NCBI GenBank assembly: GCA_029263435.1
Contig: JAJCXL010000073.1
Location: 1-10,568 of the forward strand
Reading direction: 5' to 3'
From: Acidobacteriota bacterium
Lineage (GTDB): Bacteria > Acidobacteriota > Vicinamibacteria > Marinacidobacterales > SMYC01
Length of the DNA stretch: 10,568 bases
A program made the position numbers and the translations under genes. The notes under the pieces are model-generated. The model did no database searches. It was not told where the DNA came from and saw only the letters and a program-made list of their open reading frames with translations. Below, piece by piece: positions 5,476-10,568 of the stretch. Within the stretch, counting starts at the first letter, position 1, and every line of letters starts with the position of its first letter.

Positions 5476-7686
5476 TCATCGGTCCTCGACGCGGCGACGC
5501 GGCTTTAGGCCATCTGCGCCCGGACCGCCTGGGGCAGTGTCGAGAAACCACAGGGCGTTCTCCATCTCGGCTCGATAGCGGTGAGTGGAAGCTTGCGAGA
5601 CGAATCGCTCGAAGTAGGGACGCGCTTCGGCATAGTTTCCAAGCGCCGCCAATGTCGATGCGACCCCGTACAACGCATCGACATTGGCGACGTCGAGCGA
5701 TAGCGCCCGCTTCCAGCTCACCACCGCATCCTCGTCGCGCCGTTGGCCTCGCAACGCTCCTCCGAGCCCGTTCCACGACTGAACGTTCGATGCGTCGCGA
5801 GCAATCGCATCACGGAAGTGACGCTCAGCAGCACTCCATCGCTGACTGGAAAGCTCGAGGACGCCCAAATTCGCGTGTACGCGGGCGACGGAGGGGTCGA
5901 TTCGGATCGACTGCTGAAACGCCGAACGTGCCTCTTCCAGCCGGTTGAGATTCGCGAAAGAGATCCCGAGGCCGGCGAGTGCGACGCTCCGGTCTGGTGG
6001 CGCGGTGCCCCGGTCGATGAGCGGCTCCAAGATTCCTACGGACTCTTCCCATCTCCCGAGCTCACCAAGTAAAGAACCCAGCTCAATGAGGATCTTGTTA
6101 TTTCTCACCTCGAGCTCGACCGCATCGCTGAGAAGGGCCGCCGCGCCGACGACGTCCCCGGTCTCGCGCAGTACCTGGGCTCCGTAGATATAGGCGGTCG
6201 CGTAGTCGGGTCGTTCTTCGAGGATCCCACGAAAGATGGCGACAGCTCGCGCGGGCTCGCCGACGCGTCGCGCCGCTACACCCTCATCGAGGAGACGCGC
6301 ATATTTCAGCATGTTCTTTGGATCGTCTTCGGGTCGAGAGGTCGAGCCGACCGGGACCGAGGTCGCACCATGCAAGTACCCGAGAGCTTCGAGCCGTCTC
6401 TTCCCTTCCGCATCGAGCTCCGCGCGCGCGTCTTGCAGCTCCGTCTCTTCCGACGACACGAAGCTCGCGACCTCTGCGGCCATCTGTTGCGCGAGATCCC
6501 GGTAGTCGTCAACGAGATTGTTCCGTTCGCCTGGATCTGCGTCCAGATCATAAAGCTCCGGTATGGGAAGCTCGATGTATTTGTAGCGGTCGCGATAGAC
6601 CCCTCTGAGTGGTGCCCCACCGCGATTGAAGTGAAACGCCATCGACTCGAAGTAGCTCGGCCGGTCCCGCGCGCTCTCGTCCCCCCCCTTCTCCAAAAGA
6701 GGCAGCACCGACTTGCCTTTGAACGGTGATGCCGGCGACACCCTTGCGAGCGCCGTGAGGGTGGGAGCCACGTCCACGAGCCGGACCCGGGACCTCACGC
6801 GCCTCCCCGCTTCCAACACGCTCGGCCAGTGGAGAATCCAGGGCACTCGCAGGGTGCTGTCGTAAGCGAACAACGCGTGGCTGTCTTCGCCGTGCTCGCC
6901 CCGACCCTCACCGTGATCCGCCGTCAGCGCCACCAGCGTGTTCTCCGGGGGTGATAGTGAGTGGACTGCGTGCAGAAACCGACCTAGTCGATCGTCCACG
7001 TAGGCGATCTCCCCCCGATATGGATCCTCGGGACTACCCTGACCGGATTCCACCGGCGGGGCGTAGGGAGCGTGAGGGTCGAACAAATGGACGAACACAA
7101 ACCACGGGCCATCCGCGTCGGCTCGGATCCACCGGAGCGCAGAGTCGAGAACTTGCTCGGCTCTGCGCTCCGCGGCGAGCGTCCCCGCCGCCCCGAGCTC
7201 ATCGTCATAGACATCGAATCCCTGGGCCATACCGAAGCGCGAGTCCAGAACGAAGGCCCCGACGAATGCCCCGGTTCGATAGTCCGCTCCCGAGAAGATC
7301 TCCGCGAGCGTTAGGTGCCGCTCCGCAAGGTGACTCCCGTTGTCGTGGACGCCGTGGTCCGTTGGAAACGCTCCCGTCATGAGCGACGCGTGCGCCGTGA
7401 GCGTGATCGGCGCCGGCGATACGACGTTGTCGAACGTAACGCCCTCGCGCGCGAGACGCTCCGCGGTCGGCGTCGGCCAAGCGCTTCCGTAGGGACTCAA
7501 GTGATCGGCGCGAAGCGTATCGACGCTAATCAACAACACGTTCGGACGCTTGCCCGTCTCGTTTCGGACCAGCCTCGCCTCACGTAGAATCACCAGATAG
7601 GCAACTGCAGCTCCACCTGCGATAAGAACAGCGCCGACCGATAGTCGAAAGCGGACCCGCTTGAATCTGTCGTTCGTTTGCACCAA
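5476..7686 (-). CDS. Membrane-anchored sulfatase-fold protein with C-terminal TPR repeats
   Basis: 736 aa. The N-terminus is basic (RFKRVRFR) with one membrane helix (about 15-34), so the rest probably faces the periplasm. The alkaline-phosphatase/sulfatase domain spans about 47-440. It shows NVLLISVDTLRADHLSPYG (Asp56 metal ligand), VHLFDPHAPY (His200, His205), LTADHGEGRGEHG (Asp257, His258), and the C-terminal ELYDLDADPGERNNL typical of sulfatases. At the nucleophile site, ITLTAHASLMTG (94-105) replaces C-x-P-x-R-x-x-L-x-T-G, placing Thr95 at the formylglycine Cys and His99 at the Arg. It may therefore act on phospho- or other esters without formylglycine maturation; the substrate is unknown. 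About seven 34-residue TPR units fill 463-701, suited to partner binding. TTG 7686 and GTG 7683 are both possible starts; an in-frame stop at 7699-7701 rules out a longer one. No clear SD is present. Confidence 0.88.
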   Translation of the reverse strand: MVQTNDRFKRVRFRLSVGAVLIAGGAAVAYLVILREARLVRNETGKRPNVLLISVDTLRADHLSPYGSAWPTPTAERLAREGVTFDNVVSPAPITLTAHASLMTGAFPTDHGVHDNGSHLAERHLTLAEIFSGADYRTGAFVGAFVLDSRFGMAQGFDVYDDELGAAGTLAAERRAEQVLDSALRWIRADADGPWFVFVHLFDPHAPYAPPVESGQGSPEDPYRGEIAYVDDRLGRFLHAVHSLSPPENTLVALTADHGEGRGEHGEDSHALFAYDSTLRVPWILHWPSVLEAGRRVRSRVRLVDVAPTLTALARVSPASPFKGKSVLPLLEKGGDESARDRPSYFESMAFHFNRGGAPLRGVYRDRYKYIELPIPELYDLDADPGERNNLVDDYRDLAQQMAAEVASFVSSEETELQDARAELDAEGKRRLEALGYLHGATSVPVGSTSRPEDDPKNMLKYARLLDEGVAARRVGEPARAVAIFRGILEERPDYATAYIYGAQVLRETGDVVGAAALLSDAVELEVRNNKILIELGSLLGELGRWEESVGILEPLIDRGTAPPDRSVALAGLGISFANLNRLEEARSAFQQSIRIDPSVARVHANLGVLELSSQRWSAAERHFRDAIARDASNVQSWNGLGGALRGQRRDEDAVVSWKRALSLDVANVDALYGVASTLAALGNYAEARPYFERFVSQASTHRYRAEMENALWFLDTAPGGPGADGLKPRRRVEDR

Positions 7687-7690
7687 TGAG

Positions 7691-7706
7691 TCATCCGATC
7701 ATCCGA
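7691..7706. repeat. Tandem 8-bp direct repeat TCATCCGA x2
   Basis: Two perfect head-to-tail copies of TCATCCGA lie immediately upstream of the sulfatase-like start (minus strand), where its ribosome binding site should be. On the minus strand they read TCGGATGATCGGATGA and contain out-of-frame ATG codons but no good Shine-Dalgarno. The repeat is short and may be chance. Confidence 0.5.
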
Positions 7707-7750
7707 TGCAACGCCCGATTACAGTGTAGGCTCGACCGCGCTTCATGCGC

Positions 7751-7768
7751 CGTTAAGACTGCGTTAAG
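7751..7768. promoter_or_regulatory. Direct repeat CGTTAAG with 11-bp period, candidate operator
   Basis: CGTTAAG occurs at 7751-7757 and again at 7762-7768, so the copies lie one helical turn (11 bp) apart. Such phased direct repeats are the usual form of OmpR/PhoB-family binding sites. The element ends 17 bp upstream of the proposed plus-strand -35 box at 7786 and lies just downstream of the proposed minus-strand start site. It is thus placed to affect both genes. No particular regulator can be named, and the response regulator encoded downstream has no DNA-binding domain. Confidence 0.35.
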
Positions 7769-7785
7769 TCGAAGCGCAGTTTTGG

Positions 7786-7814
7786 TTAACAAGAATTGTA
7801 ATTATTACTACATT
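7786..7814 (+). promoter_or_regulatory. Candidate sigma-70-like promoter for the histidine kinase gene
   Basis: TTAACA (7786-7791), a 17-bp spacer, then TACATT (7809-7814) fit a sigma-70 type -35/-10 pair on the plus strand. This is in the most AT-rich stretch of an otherwise GC-rich window. Transcription would start near 7821 and give a leader of about 118 nt before the kinase ATG at 7939. It overlaps the proposed minus-strand promoter. Confidence 0.45.
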
Positions 7815-7821
7815 GTGACAA
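7795..7821 (-). promoter_or_regulatory. Candidate sigma-70-like promoter for the sulfatase-like gene
   Basis: On the minus strand, TTGTCA (7821-7816), a 15-bp spacer and TACAAT (7800-7795) form a good -35/-10 pair with a rather short spacer. The start site would be near 7788, giving a leader of about 100 nt. It occupies the same DNA as the plus-strand promoter, so the two divergent genes would compete for RNA polymerase or share a regulator. Confidence 0.4.
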
Positions 7822-7822
7822 T
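7812..7822. promoter_or_regulatory. Short palindrome ATTGT-G-ACAAT
   Basis: A perfect 5-bp inverted repeat around one central base. It covers the -35 box of the proposed minus-strand promoter and the end of the -10 box and start region of the plus-strand one. A dimeric repressor bound here would block both. It is short, so chance is possible in AT-rich DNA. Confidence 0.3.
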
Positions 7823-7938
7823 CGGCCGAACAGCACGATCCACGTGTCACGTCACATGGACCGAGCGCAATACGGTGGACACCAGACTCATGGGGGCGTA
7901 CATTCGGACGCACGCGCGAGCGGTGAGGAGCTTCAGCC

Positions 7939-9366
7939 ATGACTGAAACGAGGGGGGGCAAGCATGTCGGCCGCTCCTCCCGGGCCTCGCCGCACTACTC
8001 TTTCATGCTCGGCACGCTCGGCACGCTCGTCGTTGCCATGGTCATCTTCGGGGTCGACTTGAGCACTCCCCTGGGAATCGCCGGAGGGGTGCCCTATGTG
8101 GCCGTGGTGTTGCTGGCAACTCGACAATCGGGAGCCCGCCCCACCTGGATCGCTGCGATCGGCTGCTCGGTCCTGACTGCCGCCGGATTCATTCTGTCCC
8201 CACCAGGAGCGGGAATAGTGCCGACGCTTTCCAATCGCGCCCTCGCCCTGTTCGCGATCTGGACGACCGCCTTGTTGTCGCTCAGTCGCCGGAGCGCGGA
8301 GCAGCGGTTCGAGGAAGCACTGCTCGGCGCGCCCTATGCCGTGTTGATGGTCGATGCCGAGGGACGGATCGAGCTGACCAACCCGAAGGTTGAAGAGATC
8401 TTCGGCTATACGGAGGCTGAGCTGTTGGGCCAAACGGTGGATCGACTCGTGCCCGCGAGAGCGAGGGGGGAGCACGAGCGCCTCCGCCGTTCGTTTCACA
8501 GCGCGCCGGCCGTCCGGCCGATGGGGGCCGGTCGAGATCTTCGAGCGTTGAAGAAAGACGGTCAAGAGATCCCGGTCGAAATCGCGCTCACACCAGTAAA
8601 GGCGAACCAGAAACGCTACGTACTGACAACGATCGTGGACATCTCACAACGCAAGCGAGAAGAAGAAGGCGTCGCAGCTCGCAACAAGGAGCTAGAGACG
8701 CTCATTCACGTGACGTCGCACGATCTGAAAGAGCCTCTTCGCGCGATAGAAAGCTTCTCCACCATCGTCCACGACCGATACCGCGAAAAACTAGACCCCA
8801 AGGGACAGGACTTTCTCCGACGGGTCGTTGACGCCGCCGCACGGCTCCGCCGGCTGCTCGATGACGTGGTGCGCATTACCAGAGTGCGACGGCCAGGCGA
8901 ACGGTCGGAGGTTCTTGGAGACAAGCCCGTTCAAAGCGCCCTCGAGCGGTTGAGCGCCCGGATCGAAGAGAGCGGAGCCGATGTCACGGTGGCCACTTCC
9001 CTCCCTTTGCTACAAGTCGACGAGACACTCGCGACCGAAGCGGTTTACAATCTCGTGTCGAACGCGCTGAAGTTCACTGCCCAAGGGGAACGACCTCTGA
9101 TCGAGATCGATGCCTACGTGCCAAGTCCGGCCGAGGGCCGTGTCTTGGGTCTCGTGGTGCGCGACCGAGGGATTGGAGTTCCGCCCGAGCAGGCCGAACG
9201 CATCTTCGAGTTATTTCAGCGCGGCGTTGGAAGAGACGTCGAAGGGACGGGCGCCGGCTTGGCGATCGTGCGGGCCATCGCCGAGCAACATGACGGTAAC
9301 GCCTGGGTGCAAGAAAGACCCGGTGGCGGGTCGGAGTTTTTTGTTACTTTCGGATTTCACGAATAG
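7939..9366 (+). CDS. Membrane-bound PAS-domain sensor histidine kinase
   Basis: 475 aa. GAGGAG ends 8 nt before ATG 7939. Residues 20-115 contain about four membrane helices, including LGIAGGVPYVAVVLLATRQ and SNRALALFAIWTTALL, a short membrane sensor module common in environmental kinases. A PAS domain follows (about 122-240: NPKVEEIFGYTEAELLGQ, KKDGQEIPVEIALTPV, TTIVDISQRKR). The HisKA helix has TSHDLKEPLR with phospho-acceptor His261. The ATPase domain has the N-box NLVSNALKF (371-379), G1 DRGIGV (409-414) and G2 GTGAGLAI (436-443). The HisKA region (RNKELETLIHVTSHDLKEPLRAIESFS) is of the phytochrome-type class that typically pairs with Rcp1-like regulators; one is encoded 12 bp downstream. 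The signal is unknown: no chromophore Cys or periplasmic domain is visible. It is transcribed divergently from the sulfatase-like gene. Confidence 0.95.
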   Translation: MTETRGGKHVGRSSRASPHYSFMLGTLGTLVVAMVIFGVDLSTPLGIAGGVPYVAVVLLATRQSGARPTWIAAIGCSVLTAAGFILSPPGAGIVPTLSNRALALFAIWTTALLSLSRRSAEQRFEEALLGAPYAVLMVDAEGRIELTNPKVEEIFGYTEAELLGQTVDRLVPARARGEHERLRRSFHSAPAVRPMGAGRDLRALKKDGQEIPVEIALTPVKANQKRYVLTTIVDISQRKREEEGVAARNKELETLIHVTSHDLKEPLRAIESFSTIVHDRYREKLDPKGQDFLRRVVDAAARLRRLLDDVVRITRVRRPGERSEVLGDKPVQSALERLSARIEESGADVTVATSLPLLQVDETLATEAVYNLVSNALKFTAQGERPLIEIDAYVPSPAEGRVLGLVVRDRGIGVPPEQAERIFELFQRGVGRDVEGTGAGLAIVRAIAEQHDGNAWVQERPGGGSEFFVTFGFHE

Positions 9367-9378
9367 ATAGGGGCAGCG

Positions 9379-9825
9379 ATGAACGAGCGAGAGGAACGGC
9401 AACCGATACGTGTTTTGCTTGCTGAGGACAACGACGACGACGCGGTGTTGTTCGAAGAAGCGTTCAGACAGAGCGATTTCGTCGAAGTCCTTTCGGTCGT
9501 GCCGGACGGGGAGGAGATCCTCGCCTACCTTCGGCGCGAAGGAAGGTACCGGAACGCCCCTCGCCCCCAACTCGTCATCCTCGACCTCAACATGCCCAAG
9601 AAGAATGGGCTCGAAGTCCTACGCGAAATGAAAGCCGATCCGACCCTCAGAGCTTTGCCAATCGTCGTGCTCACCAGCAGCAACGCACCTGAGGATATGA
9701 ACGCGTCCTATGGTAGTGGCGCCTCGACATTCATCACCAAGCCCGCTCTGTTCGGAGAGTTTGCCGGCGCCATGCGTCATTTCGAGAGGTATTGGGGAAC
9801 TCTCGCACAGCTACCGGTCGGCTAG
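9379..9825 (+). CDS. Single-domain response regulator, Rcp1-like
   Basis: 148 aa, a stand-alone receiver domain without an output domain. The acidic pair is Glu16/Asp17 (LLAEDNDDD), the phospho-acceptor is Asp69 (VILDLNMPKKNG), the conserved Thr is Thr99 (VLTSS) and the Lys is Lys121 (ITKP). The insert with YLRREGRYRNAPRP before the acceptor strand and the C-terminal FERYWGTLA are hallmarks of the Rcp1 class that accepts phosphate from phytochrome-like kinases. AGGGG lies 5 nt before the ATG, 12 bp after the kinase stop, so the two form an operon and almost surely a cognate pair. With no output domain, it presumably acts by protein contact or as a phosphate shuttle, possibly towards the receiver protein downstream. 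Confidence 0.95.
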   Translation: MNEREERQPIRVLLAEDNDDDAVLFEEAFRQSDFVEVLSVVPDGEEILAYLRREGRYRNAPRPQLVILDLNMPKKNGLEVLREMKADPTLRALPIVVLTSSNAPEDMNASYGSGASTFITKPALFGEFAGAMRHFERYWGTLAQLPVG

Positions 9826-9846
9826 CAGTCCGAGGTCGAACTGCGG

Positions 9847-9917
9847 GGTGACATCGAGACGACGCGAGGCGGGATGCATCGCCGGTCTCGGTGCAAGCAA
9901 GTAGTCAGAGTGTCACC
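9847..9917 (+). other. Nested inverted repeats, possible structured RNA 3' of the response regulator
   Basis: The outer arms GGTGAC (9847-9852) and GTCACC (9912-9917) are perfect complements. Inside them CGAGAC (9855-9860) pairs with GTCTCG (9885-9890), extendable by three pairs including one wobble, and GGCG (9868-9871) pairs with CGCC (9880-9883). Together they could fold into a multi-stem hairpin about 70 nt long, starting 22 nt after the stop. There is no following U-tract. It could be a 3' stability or processing element, or chance in GC-rich DNA. Confidence 0.3.
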
Positions 9918-9966
9918 ACGGGCTGCTAGCCGCGATATTACCACCGGCGAAATCTCCAGGGTCACA

Positions 9967-9996
9967 TTGACATAATCCTCGAGTGTGCCCTATTCT
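9967..9996 (+). promoter_or_regulatory. Candidate sigma-70 promoter for the last receiver-domain gene
   Basis: A consensus -35 TTGACA (9967-9972), an 18-bp spacer, and TATTCT (9991-9996) as the -10. A start near 10003 would give a leader of about 155 nt to ATG 10159 or 310 nt to GTG 10315. It suggests that the second receiver gene is transcribed separately from the kinase/regulator pair. Confidence 0.5.
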
Positions 9997-10077
9997 GGTT
10001 CTTCATAAGAAACACCCTCCGCAGTCATACGGCACGCGGCCGCAACGCGCATTTGCGACCTGAAGATTAGTTTCGAC

Positions 10078-10110
10078 GCGGGTAGATAACGGCCGAGGCC
10101 GTCTACCTGC
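10078..10110 (+). other. Leader hairpin upstream of the last gene
   Basis: GGTAGA (10081-10086) pairs with TCTACC (10102-10107), extended outward by three pairs (one wobble). After a 3-nt TAA bulge, CGGCC (10090-10094) faces GGCCG (10097-10101); closing this needs the innermost pair open to make a tetraloop. The stem would be stable in RNA. It ends about 37 nt before the Shine-Dalgarno at 10147, and a T5 run lies between them. That spacing is too far for a classical terminator, so a regulatory leader structure is possible. Confidence 0.35.
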
Positions 10111-10146
10111 CACGATTATCGATTCGCTTTTTAAACGGGTGGATTG

Positions 10147-10153
10147 AAAGGAG
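10147..10153 (+). promoter_or_regulatory. Near-perfect Shine-Dalgarno AAAGGAG before ATG 10159
   Basis: AAAGGAG lies 5 nt before ATG 10159, the best ribosome binding site in the window. The reading frame from this ATG is open and runs directly into the receiver domain, so it argues for a 52-residue N-terminal extension rather than a start at GTG 10315. Confidence 0.55.
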
Positions 10154-10158
10154 CCTGC

Positions 10159-10568
10159 ATGATCGTCGGAACGGATCTCTCGCATTCGTCGCTCCAACCA
10201 CAGGCACACGGATGGCTCGCCCGGCGTAGTTGCGCAACTTCCCAGGGACCACCCTACGGCCGGGGCGCGACAGCGGCGGGCTCGAGTGAAAGTGTCACCG
10301 AGAGAGAACGAAACGTGGAGGCGGTCAGAGTCCTGCTCATCGAAGACAACTTCGACGACGCTCTTCTCATCGTCGACATGCTGGATCGCGAGCACGATCG
10401 CTATCAGCTGGAGCACGCGTCCAGCTTGAAGGAAGGTCTGCACCGGCTAGACTCCGAAGATTTCGACATCGTTCTGCTGGATATCTCGTTGCCCGACGGC
10501 CGGGGGATGCAAACGGTAGCGAGGTCGGTCGACGCCGCGAGCCATGTCCCCATCGTGGTCATCACCGG
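10159..10568 (+). CDS. Receiver-domain protein, 3' end cut by the window
   Basis: Partial, about 136 codons seen, with no stop before the window edge. From the codon at 10315 it is a clear receiver domain: VRVLLIEDNFDDALLI (acidic Glu-Asp pair), then FDIVLLDISLPDGRGM (the Asp of LLDIS is the phospho-acceptor), and VPIVVITG (conserved Thr). This variant is common at the N-terminus of multi-domain PAS, GGDEF or kinase proteins, so an output domain probably follows outside the window. Two starts compete. ATG 10159 has a near-perfect Shine-Dalgarno and gives 52 extra residues. GTG 10315 has AGAGAG about 8 nt upstream and starts right at the domain. The extra segment is low in recognisable structure and has visibly fewer G/C third positions than the domain, which argues against it being coding. 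It likely extends the phosphorelay of the upstream kinase and regulator. Confidence 0.85.
   Translation, partial: MIVGTDLSHSSLQPQAHGWLARRSCATSQGPPYGRGATAAGSSESVTERERNVEAVRVLLIEDNFDDALLIVDMLDREHDRYQLEHASSLKEGLHRLDSEDFDIVLLDISLPDGRGMQTVARSVDAASHVPIVVIT

Larger units (their letters stand above)
9826..10158. other. Intergenic region with RNA hairpins and a promoter
   Basis: About 333 bp (490 bp if the next gene begins at 10315) with no gene I can support on either strand. It holds nested inverted repeats just after the response regulator (9847-9917), a strong-looking -35/-10 pair (9967-9996), a second hairpin (10078-10110), and a near-perfect Shine-Dalgarno at the end. A minus-strand ORF across 10003-10443 overlaps the receiver gene and has no protein-like features. 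No T-tract follows the first hairpins, so no intrinsic terminator is called. Confidence 0.6.

Noticed and set aside
7686..7946. 86-codon plus-strand frame in the divergent promoter region
   Set aside because: It crosses the AT-rich promoter stretch, has no protein-like pattern or ribosome binding site, and runs into the kinase start.
10078..10132. Intrinsic terminator formed by the leader hairpin and the following T5 run
   Set aside because: The T run lies about 17 nt after the stem and is short, so the geometry does not fit a classical rho-independent terminator.
10003..10443. 146-codon minus-strand frame opposite the last receiver gene
   Set aside because: It is antisense to a clear receiver domain, and no known motif or Shine-Dalgarno is evident.
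1..10568. CRISPR array, insertion sequence, tRNA or phage genes
   Set aside because: No regularly spaced repeats, transposase or integrase motifs, terminal inverted repeats, or tRNA-like cloverleaf sequences were seen.

Overview
The window is GC-rich bacterial chromosome (high G/C at third codon positions) with dense, mostly co-directional genes. The gene mix is an ATP-type phosphofructokinase, a membrane-anchored sulfatase-fold protein with C-terminal TPRs, and a membrane/PAS histidine kinase with an Rcp1-type response regulator. This would fit an environmental Gram-negative lineage of the Acidobacteriota, Myxococcota or former deltaproteobacterial type. That placement is inferred from gene style only; no rRNA or other phylogenetic marker is present.

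Region 1 (47-5468, plus strand) is a run of eight genes with gaps of 37 bp or less and several overlaps. In order they are: an Asp/Glu-racemase-superfamily enzyme resembling arylmalonate decarboxylase and maleate isomerase; a small GIY-YIG-like protein; an unrecognised alpha-helical repeat protein; a divergent FKBP-type prolyl isomerase overlapping the previous stop; a CDF/TMEM163-like cation transporter; an unrecognised acidic protein overlapping both neighbours; a CaCA Na+/Ca2+ antiporter; and ATP-type 6-phosphofructokinase. The transporter, acidic protein and antiporter look like a translationally coupled cation-handling unit. The GIY-YIG, helical-repeat and FKBP genes form a second tight sub-cluster without an obvious common function.

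Region 2 (5476-7686, minus strand) is a large sulfatase-fold/TPR protein that converges on pfkA with only 7 bp between the stops. Its active site has Thr and His where classical sulfatases have the formylglycine Cys and the Arg.

Region 3 (7687-7938) is an AT-rich divergent promoter region with two overlapping sigma-70-like promoters, an 11-bp-phased direct repeat and a short palindrome.

Region 4 (7939-10568, plus strand) is a signalling locus: a membrane PAS histidine kinase, a stand-alone response regulator 12 bp after it, then a 333-bp or longer structured intergenic stretch with its own promoter, and a second receiver-domain protein cut by the window end.

I found no CRISPR array, tRNA, rRNA, insertion sequence or phage gene, and no clearly novel defence or mobile system. 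The least ordinary items are the GIY-YIG/helical-repeat/FKBP cluster, the acidic protein between two cation transporters, the sulfatase-like active site, and the leader of the last gene.
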